In this document: positions 36,671 to 49,260 of the stretch, piece by piece
Numbering within the stretch: the first letter of the stretch is position 1
How the letters are laid out: each line of letters starts with the position of its first letter
NCBI GenBank assembly: GCA_946699065.1
Contig: CAMPDV010000218.1
Location: 420,381 to 484,380 of the forward strand
DNA: 64,000 bases
Direction: 5' to 3'
From: Loxodes magnus
Lineage: Eukaryota > Ciliophora > Karyorelictea > Loxodida > Loxodidae
Made by a program: the position numbers and the translations under genes
Notes under the pieces: generated by a model
Seen by the model: the letters and a program-made list of their open reading frames with translations, nothing else
Databases searched by the model: none
Told to the model about the DNA's origin: nothing

Positions 36671-39211
36671 ATGATGCTTATTTTTCTTTTTTCTATTCTT
36701 TTTCCTTAATGAGAAGCTTTTAAAATTAATCTACTAGACCCTAATTAAAAGAAAAGCACTAAGGTTTATGATATTAATTCTAGTTCAGAGAGTTATCAGT
36801 TTTATTTATACCCTAATTATACAGATTTTGGTGATTCTTGGAGTTTAAATAGCTGGATTAAGAGGTATGATGATTAAGATATATTTATGATAGCAAATTC
36901 GTCAGATTAAAGATTATCTATCTGTATAACAGACAAAGAATATAGAGTTACTTTTGAGATTGATGACTAGGAAAGAAATTTTACAATAGAATTGCTTAAC
37001 AGTAACGAATGAATTTTTTTTGGAATTAGTGTGTAAAAATCTATGGTAGAAATTTGCACTTATTATTAAAGATAATTTCATACTTAGTCTTATAGAAACA
37101 TTGAACCTATTTATGTATGAAATGAAAATTAAACAGTCTGATTGCATGACGTTAACAGCTTTATTTTTGGACAAAAAACTAACACTTTTCTCTATAACTC
37201 TTATTTAGCCCTTTCTTCTTAGTAATAAACTATTAAAGATACAGATTCGAGTGGGGCAGATAGTATGTGTACAGAGCATTGCGATATATGTCTGAAAGAC
37301 GAGTGTGTTTAGTGTAGAATATTGTTTTATTTAAATGAAACAGGCTATTGCAATTAATGTACGTAAAATTGTTCAATTTGTTATGACACTGAAACTTGCT
37401 TATGATGTATTGAAGGATTTACTTTGGTTAATGATTCTTGTGTTTAATGTAATATACCTAACTGTCTTGAATGCTTTAATTTAAATTGCAGAAAATGTGA
37501 AAATTCATATTCATTAATGATATGTGAAGATTGTAATCCTTAGTAGTAAAAATGCTACAAAAATGAAGAATAAATTCCTGATTCATTGTCAGATTTTGAT
37601 ATAAATGACTCTGAAGAACTAATATTTAAAGGTCTATTTATAGTTATATAATGTATCTCTTTATTGCAAGTTCTAATGGTTTTAATATCCTTTTTCGTTT
37701 TAAAGGAAAATAATATCCAAATATTTACTCTATAAATCATATTTTTTATTCAGCAAATAAGATTTATGGGCTTGGTTTCATGTGGCTACCCTGACTTTGT
37801 TTAGGCTTTTTACTTTGATCTGAGTAGATCTTGAAATTTCTTCGGAAATTTAGGAAATTTAGCTGATTGACTGGAAGATGATACTAAAGACCAAAGAATA
37901 AAAAATTACTTTCTAGAGTATTAAGGATATGAATGAGCTACATTTCTAGCTAACTTCCTAATTCCTGCTTGCTTTATACTTTTATTTTTCATTCTTTTCA
38001 TTTTCCTAAAAATTTGCAAACATGGAGATTGAGGAAAGATGTTCATTCTTAGATGTTATCTTGTTTGAAGCTTAGACTTATCCCACTGCTTCTTCTTATA
38101 AATAAACTAGTATGAGTTCAATGATTCGACAGGACTAGCTAACACTATTATCTCAATTTTATTTGGATTTTAGCTCTTGATTATTCTAATTTACTATATT
38201 ATCATATCATTTAAGTCAGGAGAGCAATCAAAGCCTTGTATTCTTTATAAATCAGAGTTGAGAGAAGGAGGATTTTTTGTTAAAATATATTATCCCTTCT
38301 TCATTGTATAAAGAATAGCACTTGCTGGAATAATCACCTTTTTAGATGACAACTCTAATATTCAGATCTGAATTTTACTTGGACTGAGTTTAATTGTTTT
38401 TTTATACTAAATTATAATTGGCCCAATGAAATCTAAAGCAGTACATGTTTAAGCTGTTGTGAATTGACTTGTAATAGTTCTAGCTTGTTTGGCTAATGTG
38501 GCTTTTTAGGATTACTATGACGGAAAGTCTAACAAGAAACGAATCCTATCAGTTTTGAACTCAGATCAGATTGATATTATAAGTTATACTTTAGTTATTT
38601 TGAACTGTGCTGTTATATTACTTTCCTTCTTCATCATCTTCATATATTCAATCTTTAAGCTTACTTTTAGAAGAAGTAAGGTAATTCCTGAATTAATACA
38701 AGCTTAAGAGCAAAATTAAAAGTGTGACTAAGAAAAGACTTTTGATGAAGATAGTTAAAGTGACAAAAATCCCAAAATTGAAACATCAATATAACCTGAA
38801 GAAGTTTAAGCAGTTTAGATACAATAAAATGATCATTTCTTTGATTTAAATAATGGATCAATAAGCTAGGAAAATGCTTTTATAATGGAAGAATAGTCCT
38901 TAAACTAAAATCCAGCTTCTAAAAGCAACAGTTGAGACTTTTCAGAATATTCAAAGGTAGAAGAAGAACAGTCTAACAGCAAGTAGCTATAAGTAATATT
39001 ACTAAGGATAACTTAAACAGGAAATGCTAGATTCTTTAATTGGAACGATTTACTAAGAGAAATGCAGAATGTTTCAGATGCAGTTATATTTTAATAAAAG
39101 TTTCAAGATTATATAATAGAACTAAAGTCCTAGACTAAAAGCTTCGATGTACTTGATTAGATTCTTGTCAGTTTCTTTAAGTTATTGGAGGAGCAGTTTA
39201 AATTAAATTGA
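36671..39211 (+). CDS. Large Cys-rich multi-pass membrane protein (receptor-like)
   Basis: 846 aa ending in TGA. MMLIFLFSILFPQWEAF is a signal peptide. Residues 17-195 form an extracellular region with little Cys. Residues 198-295 are a Cys-rich domain with regular C-x2-C, C-x2-C and C-W-C-I style spacing ('CTEHCDICLKDECVQC', 'CSICYDTETCLWCIEGFTLV', 'CNIPNCLECFNLNCRKC'). Such furin/TNFR-like repeats sit ahead of the membrane domain in many ciliate surface proteins. About 313-670 holds seven or more hydrophobic helices. The C-terminal 175 residues are cytoplasmic, with acidic Ser/Gln-rich stretches and a final amphipathic helix. This cysteine-repeat plus multi-TM layout suggests a sensory or channel-like surface protein. 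The family is not identified. The next gene starts only 30 bp after the stop. Confidence 0.75.
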
Positions 39212-39240
39212 TTGCCTCTCAATTAGAAACTATTTTAATT

Positions 39241-41157
39241 ATGTTTAATAAATCCTCTTTAAACATTGCTATTCGAAACTTTTAAGCAATTTTACTATTA
39301 AAGGTTATATTAAATGCATTTAATGTCTAAGACTATAAATTTAGCTAATAAACTATTAATATCATCATAATTAAAATATCTAAAGGTATAAAATTAAGCA
39401 TTTCATTTAAGAGTAGAAAATAAATAAGAATTTAGAAATTATAGCTACAGCTTAAGTAAGTACTAATAATTAAAGCTAGCATAGCAGATATTTAATTAAA
39501 ATCTATCAAATAAAGGTTAATTCCTTACACTAACTAATTTATAACTTTATTTTTATATAACTTGTCATTATTTAGATTTAGACATAATGAACTTTAACTA
39601 AAAAGGCTAATAAAATAAATAGTATACTTTATATTTTATTCAGATTTAGTAACTTAATCTTAAATAATTCAATGATCTAGATTATTTATCATATTATTGA
39701 AATTAGTTATATCCTGATTTTACTAAGATTTTAGGATCTTAATTAGATTTGTTTAAGAGTATTTAGTATAAGATAAATTAATTAAAATTATATAAGTTTT
39801 TCATGCATTTAAAGGTTGCTTTAGATTTGAATCTGAAACAATTCCTCTGTTGTTATTGTTTCTTTTATAAGTTTGTGATAATATACTTAATATTAATATT
39901 AAATCAGCTGACAATCTTACAATTATCTCCATTATTAAAATCTCTCTATATTCTTAATCCGTTTTCAGATTGATAAAAGCTCTTGTATCTGTTGAATTCC
40001 CAAATAAGATTAAAAAAAAGAATTAGGCTAAAGTTATATCATAAGATGTTTATATTTAACTACTATCCACTACATTCAAGAAATGAATAAGATCTTAATC
40101 TCCAATATTTTTCTAAGTAATCTTTCTCATTTAGCATAGCCCTTTTCTACTAATTTTACTTGCTAGCTTTATTTTAACTCATATCTTAAAATAATTAATA
40201 ATTGAACAATTCGCGGCAAAGTTCTGAGCAACTAAAAAAATATTAACTTAATTTTATTAAAATCATAAGTTATTAGCAACTCCTTTGTCATATTTCCATG
40301 TCAATTATTCAGAAACTTCAGCTAAATTCAAAGAACTAAAGTAGGAATTTTTCCTGATGTCATTTATCTTTTATTATAGCTTATTTTCCTAAGATATTTA
40401 GAAATTTGAAGATAAAGAGAACAAGAAAATTTTAGGCATACAAAGAAAAATAAACTTATTTAATTTTAGCATTAATGATGCTTAGTACTCAGTATGGGAA
40501 CAGTTTCTTGAGAAGGAAATAGTTATTTAGAGTAAGTACGAGGTAACTTTGCAAGATTAGAGAATTTTTTCCATGCAAAACTTAAAATATTGGACAAAAA
40601 TTGTCTATCTAATACTGGAAGTTGGAAAACAATAGCGTAATCGTATTTCGTTAGAAAGAATGGTATAATTTAATGGTTTAGAAAATTTTATATCAAGAAA
40701 AGGTTTGAAATCTGGCTTTGGAGCTTTCTATATTTCTTTACTCGTGATAAACTTTATTTCAATAATAAGTTATAAAAGCGTGCAAAAGTTTTTATTCAAT
40801 ATATCTTTAGACCGAAGCATTTGCGTATCTTTTACATTTTTGCAGATTTACACATTGCATAAAAATTCTTCATAAAGAACAATTTAAAATAATTATATAG
40901 AAAATGAAAAGAGAGAATAATAGCATATCTATTATTTCGTGTTTTTTGGTATTAATTTTAGCATTTTAGTTTGTTATCAGAGTGAAAAAATTAATTAATC
41001 TAAATAAAGAGATAAGAAAAATAAAGATCGATACAGCTTTTTATTTGCTTAATTTAATGTAAGCTTTACTCTTTTAATATACTATTACTTGGTTATTATT
41101 ATACCAATTTTTTTAATTATATTCCACTTTTAATAATAGTAGGAGCTAGAAATTTGA
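39241..41157 (+). CDS. Large protein of unknown function, partly hydrophobic
   Basis: 638 aa from ATG to TGA. Many hydrophobic helices alternate with charged segments, for example 'SPFLLILLASFILTHILKQL', 'NKIKKKNQAKVISQDVYIQL', 'SVWEQFLEKEIVIQSKYEVT' and 'GLKSGFGAFYISLLVINFIS'. The second half is clearly coding by composition. The first third is AT-rich and less certain. Four in-frame TGA codons are read as Trp. The overlapping +1 frame also looks open, but its composition is poorer after 40000. No domain was recognised. It could be a multi-pass or HEAT-like helical protein. Confidence 0.55.
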
Positions 41158-42823
41158 TAATAAATGAAGATAAAAATTTATAAATAAAATGTTTTAATTA
41201 AAAGATAAATAGATATTATACATTAAATTGCAGCTGAGATAATTAAATATTACAAAGGTCCTTTTATTTTAAAAGATAATACATCAGTTTCTTAATAAAA
41301 AAGAAAAATTAAAATATGACTAAATTCCTTTAATTTAGAACTTATCAATATCAATTATTTTAGATTATAACACTTTTCTCTTTAAATTTTAGTATTTAAT
41401 CTTGCTATTATTTTTAAAATTTGTATTGAAGTACTAAAATTAATTAAGCAAAGTGTTTTTATAATTTAATAGATAATTTAGAACTTTTTCGTTCTTCGAG
41501 CTTCTTAACAGCATCTAAAATTAGTATTATATAGTTTCAATTGCTTGTTTCAAGTAAATTCCAGTTTTTTATTTTTTATATTATATCGAATTTTTGGATG
41601 TTTTAAATTGATTCAATTGTGTGAACTTTTAAAGTCAAGCTTTTAAAATATTTTTGCAAGTGTATGAAAATGTTTCCTTCATCTCCTTATTAACTTATAG
41701 TAATTAAATATGCTTGATTATGTTAATAATTTTATATTCTATCAAGATTTTTTATAATATCTAATCTCATTATTTTTGATAATTATTAAAATTTATAACT
41801 ATTCAAGTTTATTTTATCTTCTAGACTAACTAAACTTTTATCTAATATTTAGTTTTTATACTTCGTACTTTCATTTTTTTATAATGTTTTTTCATATTCA
41901 AATTTAATACATCAATGCTTAATTTTTTAAATTAAATTTTATTATTTATTATTTTTTATTTCTTTCAAAATTCTCTTAGCTTACTAACCTAAAATGCAAT
42001 TTTTAGATTTTTCCTTAAATTTAATTTTTTTTTCTTAACTTAAAATAAGATATTTTACAATTATTTATTTATAAAATGTTTGTGTATCTTTCATCTAGTT
42101 CTTATTTTTAGAAACCTTTATCAAATAAATTATTTGTATGCAATTATGCAATTTAGTTTTTAAGACCATTTTAATTTTTTCTGATTTAGTTATTCTCTAC
42201 TATGCAGTGTTTAATAAATCTCTATTAAGTTAATTTAGGTATGATTTGGAATTTTAGTAAGTTTTATATAGATTTTCTATTAAATCTTATTTAATTTTTA
42301 TGTTTCTTCTACTATTTAATCTGAAAGCTAATCAAAAACCTTTTATAATGATCAAATTTAATTCTTTAATCTTTATTTTTAACTCTTAGTCCTTTTATCT
42401 ATTTATATCTTTTTCTGTAATTTCTGCTAAACATTTTAATCTATTTATGATATAATAAAATCTATTTTAGCAAGGTTCTTTTTAATTTCTGAGGGATCAA
42501 CTGATTTTGATAAAGCTGATATAGTAGGATTGAGAAAAGGTAGATATAAAAGATTCACTTAGTTGCATTAGATAATGATTGATTAAAGACTTAGATATTA
42601 AAAGCTATTATTTTAGGCTTAACTATTATTATAATATTGACTCCTTTATAGCTAAATATCATACTCTGTATATTCCAATTATTTGAGTTATTATTTAATT
42701 TAATTATAATATTTAAGGTTAAGAGCATTTTAGTAGAAAGTGCTTTAAAGAAAAATTAAGACTTAAGATTAAGAATAGAAAGACTTTTTAAAGTAAAATG
42801 AATATTAAATTTCTAGAAGATAA
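41158..42823. other. AT-rich stretch with a possible small coding remnant
   Basis: About 1.7 kb, very T-rich between 41.5 and 42.4 kb. Near 42488-42600 one plus frame reads a coding-like peptide (ISEGSTDFDKADIVGLRKG then RYKRFTQ), but no start or gene context could be set. Confidence 0.4.
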
Positions 42824-44056
42824 TCATAGTACTATCTTGCTAACTCCTTCTATAAACTTGTTCATATAAATATCGAAAACTCTGTTTCCTTCAAAGTTTT
42901 CAAAATTTTTCTTGTTGTATAGCACAAAATCACTTATCATATTCTTTGTCTTTTCCTTTAATACTCTTGCTCCTGATTATGTTAACCATAAAAGCTCATC
43001 TTATACAAGAACTTAAGGTGCCTCATAATTCTTCATCCAAGTCTACAAGGTTTCATATCTTTTGGAGGGTTCTGAATTAATAACATGAGTCTCAAAAGAT
43101 TAAACTAGCCTATTGAATTTTTAGTTGAGTATATATGATCTAACATCCTTCTAGTTAGTTATGCTCTTGATAAGTATTTTAATTACTTTCTATATATCTT
43201 AAACGCTTTAATTATTGGTATATACTTTGAAGGAAGTTCAAGGCTTCTTGTTATCTCTAATTCTTTTTTCTTACTTCTAATTCATTTTCTGCTATATTTT
43301 TTCTTAGTTTCAGTCGAGGCATTTCCAATTTCTGGAATCAAAATAATAGAAACTATACTAATTATTGGTCTTAAGACATACTAAAGAAATTCAATGATTA
43401 GTAACTCCAAGCATAAAGGCCATAAATCCATAACTAGCACTTCATAATTTCCAAATTTCCTTCATTAACTATTTAGCATTCTTAGGATTTAAATTAAATT
43501 GATTAAAGGAGAACTCTAAAGGTATTATCTTACTATACTAGAATTTCTAGTCGTTTATTATGTTTTTAATCTGAGGATCGTTTTCTAGCAAATAATTAAG
43601 AAATGACCTTTCAAGATCACCAGACTCACATTCATGGATTGTCCATGGCCATACATTTCCTTTTTGTATAGCATTTTACTTTAGTAGTTCCTATTTTTAT
43701 TTCACAAATTTCCAGAACTTTACTTTATCCTACATGCAGCATCCTGTAATTTTTTACGTTTACTAACAATCTTAAAAATGAGCTTCATAGAACTGAACGA
43801 TGTTAAATAGAGCATGATATCCACAGTTATTAGACAATATCTATCTAATAGCCTTATAATGATTTAGCTTTATTTTGAATTCCAAATTTTGAATTTCTTT
43901 TATTTCTAAAATTTCAGTACAAGACTTTCCACTTTAATCAACACTATTATTCTCTATATTTTCTATACAATTTTCATCACTTTCTATCAGAATTTCGTCT
44001 ATAAGGTTATTAGTGATTTCAGTTACAATTTGAATAGCCTCTGAAACGTTCTACAT
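42824..44056 (-). CDS. Cysteine-protease-like protein with C-H-D order
   Basis: 410 aa ending in TGA. Three blocks in order look like a papain-like catalytic set: 'SNNCGYHALFNIVQFYE' (candidate nucleophile Cys), then FMLGVTNHWISLVCLKTN (candidate His in HW-x-S/x-V) and QYSFYYFDSRNWKCLDW (candidate Asp). Cys first, then His and Asp, fits clan CA peptidases such as deubiquitinases or Josephin-type proteases, and not Ulp1 (His first). The motif 'NCGYHAL' is typical of proteases with a Gly-Tyr after the nucleophile. The N-terminal 75 residues are acidic. The C-terminal half is Lys/Gln-rich without a known domain. A role in removing ubiquitin or a ubiquitin-like protein is plausible but unproven. 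Confidence 0.65.
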
Positions 44057-44515
44057 TTATAATTCTCTGATTCTTAAACCGCAATTTAAGGATTAAATTT
44101 ATAAGAATGAATTGCATTTACTGCTTACTTTTGTTTTTTGTTTACCTAAGCCAATAGAAATAGAGTAGTTTATGAAATAATACTCAATAAAGGGCTTTAA
44201 AATTTGATTATGGATCTAATTTAAATTATCAAAAAGCAATAGGAAAATACAAGCTATTTAAGAAATAAGCCAGTTTAGCTATGTTTCTTACTATAGCAGC
44301 TTAAAACTATATTTATAAAGAGCTTAATATATTAGGGAGATTTAGCAAAAGTAATTACGCTAACACTTCATTATAAGGGTTTATACCTTTACTTGAGATT
44401 GAATTATTAGCTTTTCTATTTTAGTTACTTAAGAAATTTATGTAAAGCAACAGTTTACTATCTAAAAGATGAAAGAGTGGATAAACATTTACAATACAAG
44501 TTAAAATAAAAACTA
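44057..44515. other. AT-rich intergenic stretch
   Basis: About 460 bp between two minus-strand genes. Nothing recognised. Confidence 0.5.
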
Positions 44516-46060
44516 TCATAACAGAATATTTTTTGTGTCGTGATAAAAGGTTCCTCTATAAAATCTGATATCGTTTGATATTTTTGGAGCTTACAATTAT
44601 TATATCTTATAAGCACCAGTTTCAATTGGTTCAAATTTATTTCTCTTACTATTTTCGAATCTTCTCATTAAAACTCTGCTTTGCTAGTTTTGAAAAATGC
44701 TTTCTTAAATCTACTTTTCTTATTGCTTAGGATCTCCTTAGTTGTTTCTTTCAAACTATTAAACTCCATCAATTTCTGATTACTAAGCTTTGATTGACTT
44801 AATTGCGTTTTTATCTTCATCATAATCAGTAAACAATAATTTTTCTTTTAGTTTGATGCTTCCTAGTGAAGAAACAGGCTTTTATTCAACTTAAAAAACT
44901 TTTTACTGATAAGTTATCGGATCAAATACAATATTCTTCGTCTTTGTTTTTGCTTTTATTTCAGGTAGAAGTTTTTTATTATAATTTAGCAAAGGTTCTT
45001 GCTTCATATTTTAGAAAGCAGCTTAAGACTTTTAAAATTCTTCTTCTTGGATTTTATACTAAGGAACTTTTAACTCCAAATCATATGACATTTTAAGTTT
45101 TTACTGTTCACGTAATGCTTCTCTATACTAGATTTAGTCCATAAGTTTCTGATTCTTCATTTTTTATTCTAATTATCTTTAATCTTAAAATTTCTTCTAT
45201 AATTTTTCCAATTCTTAAAGCTTGCTCATTCTTATCTTTTCTGAAAATTCTTCTTCTTCTTTTTTAGATGTAAGAGAAAACTATTAAATTTTTCTTTATA
45301 GTCTTAAATCATCAGAAGAAAGAGGAATGTTGGTTCTTGAATTTCTTTGTTGAACTAACTGCCTCTCTTAAAATTCTTATGAATTGGGCTTAAAAGTTTA
45401 TGCTTTCTTCGTTTGCTCTTCAAAATTATTCTAATTCTATTAGGAAGCGTTTTAAGGTTGCTGTTAGCTTTCATAATAATATTAATACCTTTACTTTTCT
45501 TCCATTTTTGATGCAGCCTCCTCATTTCCGTTATTTAAATTTCTGGCTTAATAATCTTAATATTTTAGCAGTTCATTAGGATCTTCATAAGACTAATTCA
45601 TTTACTATTATATCTATTCTCTGTTCAATTCTTACTTATTATTACTTTGGTAGTCTTTTAGCTACTTCTTAAGTTCTTCAATTTACTGTTTAATATAGCT
45701 TTCTCTGTCAGTTTACTATACTAGATTTGATAATTGTTGACTATTACTTTATTAATTTTGTTAGAACTATTCTACTTCAGCAATATTTTTGTAATGAAAA
45801 TTAGGTTTGCTTAAACTTGCATTATTCCTTAAGTTTTCATTCTAATCAATTTCTTAGTTCTAGTATGCTTAAACATTTTACTGCTAGTTATTCAATTGAA
45901 CCTATATATTTTCATAATCTCCTCTAAAAGGCTTAAAAGTGCTTTCACTGACTTCATCAAATCTCTTTTTTTAGGGTCTATGATATAAGCTATTCAGCTG
46001 AGGAAAATCAACTTTAAAGAAATCTTAGTCTTTTGGTATACGATTAACTCTGCTCAACAT
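44516..46060 (-). CDS. Gln/Asn-rich coiled-coil protein
   Basis: 514 aa ending in TGA. It starts MLSRVNRIPKDQDFFKVDF. It is dominated by Gln, Asn, Glu and Lys, with long predicted helices ('RESYIKQQIEELKKQLKDYQ', 'SKKEEEEFSEKIRMSKLQEL' and following). No catalytic domain. The C-terminus carries short basic-hydrophobic segments (VLMRRFENSKRNKFEPIE) and ends FYRGTFYHDTKNILL. Most Gln codons are TAA/TAG. The composition fits a cytoskeletal or ciliary structural protein, but this is only a guess from composition. Confidence 0.7.
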
Positions 46061-46329
46061 TTTATTTTAGAAATTCAATAATTAGTTTCAGAAATTGTAC
46101 CTTAATACTCTCTACTTAATAAGTATTACGTTTATTTAAATATCATAAAAGTTAAGAAAAGCTCTATAAAGCGTATTAAAATAAATTACTTATTAACTTA
46201 AATAGGTTAAAAAGCTAAAAATTTGAATGTTTGAATGCATTTTTATTTTTAATATTAGCTAATTATCTATCTAGTACCTTTCATTTATTTTTATTCCATT
46301 CTAGTTATAAATTTAGTTTAATCTGCTCA

Positions 46330-48240
46330 TAATGCAAATCAACTATCTAGGAAAGTAGTCAAAGTTTTGAAACTTAAAATAATTGAAAAATAAAGAAAGT
46401 GAACTGATATAATAATAAGATTGAAGCCAAGTTAAGAAGTTTTATTGAATATTATAATTTTACAAATTTGTTTAGTTAGATAAAAAGTTTAAACACCTCC
46501 TGTGATAATTTAAGAAAAATAAAACAAAGAAAAAATTGGTGACCAATCTCTCTAATCAATTCTATACTAAAATTGTATGGTAGAGTTCTAACGAAAAGAT
46601 TATACAATATAATATACTTGAGAAACTTAATTCACCCAAGCTAGATGGGATTTATGAAAAATAGACAAACAACTTAGTAGATCTGGGTAATACAATCAAT
46701 TATAGATTTATTTCGAAAATAAGCCAACGGTAAAACTAAACTAATAGCTACTTTGATTGACGTGGAGAAAATTTTTGACTCGATAGAAAGAAGATTGCTT
46801 TTTGATTAGCTGAGACATGTTAAATTATCTTTAGAATTGTTATTAGCACTCGAATCTTTCTATTAAAATCTAAGTTTTTAATTCCTCTTAGATGGAAGCT
46901 ATTCTAAAAAGCTTAAATACAACAATGGAGTAATGTAATGAAGTTCACATGGACCAGTATTAGCGTTGTTATATTATGATATTGTTATCAGACATATAGA
47001 AAGTAAAGGGAACAGTATTGGATTCAAATGTAATAACTTCAATAACATTTTTACGTGCAGAGGATGGGCAGATGGTTTAATACTCCTTTCAAAATCTAAA
47101 AAGAACATGTAATCATTAATAGATGAAACAATCAGAGTTTTTAATTGAACTTAACTTAAAATAAATGCCTCCAAATGTGAAGCAATTCAGTTTCTAAAAA
47201 AGCATAAAAGAAAAGAGGAAAACTTAAACTTGAAGATTGGAAATCATTATATTACATAAAAATAGCAAATTTTATATTTAGGAGTAGTTCTTCATTAAAA
47301 AAATACTTAATTAATCACTGTAAATAGGCATCAATTAATTATCTGTCTGCTATGAAAAGGGCAGTATTTACATTATCTAGGTATAAAAATATGACACCCT
47401 GACATTTGAAGATTTTTTTACCGAATGTTCACACTCCCTAAAGCAGAATATGGTGGTGAACTAGTACCTTGGGCTATCTAAAATGGAATTACGGCAATGT
47501 AAATAAAATTAATAAAGGCATGAGATTGATAGCAAGAAAAGCCTTTTAAGCACCTGGAAATACTTTTAATGAGTCTTGTTATATAGATCTTAACTGAATG
47601 ACATTTAAGCATATAATAGCTCTGAGGTTTTTTAAATTTTTTTACAAAATACGATAAGAAAATATTAATCTTCCCTAGTCAACAATAGGATCCCTTTTTA
47701 AGAACAATTGGAAAGAAGGACATTAATATAGAGATTAAGTAACAAGACTATCTGAATATTACGAAATAGATATTAATAATTAGGAATATAATAGAGCTTT
47801 AATACTTTTGCAAAATATATTAAATGTAAGATTCAACGTTAATTTTATAAATAACTATTAAAAGACTAAAAAGTATGCTCATTGCAAAGTTATTTATAGA
47901 ATAATTAGAATAATAATAATAATTCCCGTAAATTACCTATCTAAAAATAAATAAATAGTATTGAAAAGAAATAATTAGTATTTACAAACTCAGAACCTAA
48001 AGTTACAACTTTGCAAGGATTTTTAAGACAGATATTATTTAGTTGGGAATTCCCATTGTATGTGTGGAAGATTTGATTAATTAGAACATATTCTGGAATG
48101 CGATTGCTATATAGATATGCGAGAATGGTTAATAGCAAAAATTGGAAAATGCGACATTATAAAATTAATAACCTATTACCAAAATTATATAAATTAATTT
48201 TCAAAAACAAATTAGAATACTTTTATCTCCAAATCAAATT
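46330..48240 (+). mobile_element. Decayed LINE (non-LTR retrotransposon) reverse transcriptase
   Basis: From 46537 the frame reads W-W-P-I-S-L-I-N (family: N-W-R-P-I-S-L), then LYGRVLTKRL, IHPSQMGFMKNRQTTQQIW, LIATLIDVEKIFDSIERRLL (family D-V-x-K-A-F-D-S), NGVMQWSSHGPVLALLYYDI and RGWADGLILLSKSKKNM. These are the ordered RT motifs of LINE elements. The catalytic box F/Y-A-D-D is W-A-D-G here (47065-47076), so one metal-binding Asp is lost. After the RT core the good frame changes at least twice: AEYGGELVPWAI near 47450, then MRLIARKAFQAPG from 47520. It then reads a C-terminal zinc-type motif, HCMCGRFDQLEHILECDCY (48054-48110), common at LINE ORF2 ends. No endonuclease domain is visible upstream, so the copy is 5'-truncated and inactive. 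Confidence 0.85.
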
Positions 48241-49260
48241 TTCCATAGGATAATACTTAAAAGAAGATTAGAATTATTCAATTAGAAAAAGACTATAATA
48301 AGAAAATTCTGAGATTTAGGGTAAAGAAGCGAAAAAGGAAGATAAAGAAGCGAAAAAGGAAGATGAAAATGAGGAAAATGAGGAAAATGAGGAAAATGAG
48401 GAAAATGAGGAAAATGAGGAAAATGAGGAAAATGAGGAAAATGAGGAAAATGAGGAAAATGAGGAAAATGAGGAAAATGAGGAAAATGAGGAAAATGAGG
48501 AAAATGAGGAAAATGAGGAAAATGAGGAAAATGAGGAAAATGAGGAAAATGAGGAAAATGAGGAAAATGAGGAAAATGAGGAAAATGAGGAAAATGAGGA
48601 AAATGAGGAAAATGAGGAAAATGAGGAAAATGAGGAAAATGAGGAAAATGAGGAAAATGAGGAAAATGAGGAAAATGAGGAAAATGAGGAAAATGAGGAA
48701 AATGAGGAAAATGAGGAAAATGAGGAAAATGAGGAAAATGAGGAAAATGAGGAAAATGAGGAAAATGAGGAAAATGAGGAAAATGAGGAAAATGAGGAAA
48801 ATGAGGAAAATGAGGAAAATGAGGAAAATGAGGAAAATGAGGAAAATGAGGAAAATGAGGAAAATGAGGAAAATGAGGAAAATGAGGAAAATGAGGAAAA
48901 TGAGGAAAATGAGGAAAATGAGGAAAATGAGGAAAATGAGGAAAATGAGGAAAATGAGGAAAATGAGGAAAATGAGGAAAATGAGGAAAATGAGGAAAAT
49001 GAAAATGAGGAAAATGATGAGCAAGTCGGAGATTAGAATGAATAAACTGACGACGAAGATGATTTAGCTAAAAGGTAAGATGAAGTAGAAAGTTTTTGAG
49101 TTGAAAAACTTAAAAGAAAAACATTATAGCATCTTTAATTTAAGGAAGTAATTCCAACAATGAAATGATGTCTCAAGACTCTTTTAGTTAAATTTAAATT
49201 TAGTTTAATTAGATAAAAAGAGCAAACATCTTAAAGCAAAATGGTATTGCAAAATAATTA
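48241..49260 (+). other. Acidic reading frame continuing from the LINE through the ENE repeat
   Basis: After the zinc motif, a frame running KLYKLIFKNKLEYFYLQIKF and SIGQYLKEEDQNYSIRKRLQ leads into two copies of K-E-A-K-K-E-D (21-bp duplication), then the (Glu-Asn-Glu)n repeat. It then leads to DEQVGDQNEQTDDEDDLAKR and SFWVEKLKRKTLQHLQFKEV. Composition on both sides of the repeat argues that this frame was coding. Whether it is the C-terminal tail of the LINE protein or a host gene into which the LINE landed cannot be decided here. Confidence 0.45.
48365..49021 (+). repeat. 9-bp minisatellite (GAAAATGAG)n, about 72 units
   Basis: Unit GAAAATGAG is repeated almost perfectly for about 650 bp, with one unit lacking GAG near the 3' end (GAAAATGAAAATGAG) and a last diverged GATGAG. 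In the frame consistent with both flanks it codes Glu-Asn-Glu. The other frames give Arg-Lys-Met on this strand and Ile-Phe-Leu on the opposite strand, which are not credible proteins. Near-identity of units suggests recent expansion. Confidence 0.95.

Noticed and set aside
36671-40357. A single 1,228-codon protein continuing past the TGA at 39209
   Set aside because: The frame stays open, but after 39211 its composition is poorer than that of another frame starting at ATG 39241, which gives a better protein ending on TGA at 41155. Two genes 30 bp apart fit better.
48293-49067. Open frames coding poly(Ile-Phe-Leu) on the minus strand and poly(Arg-Lys-Met) on the plus strand
   Set aside because: They are off-frame readings of the 9-bp minisatellite. 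Only the Glu-Asn-Glu frame agrees with coding-like flanks on both sides.
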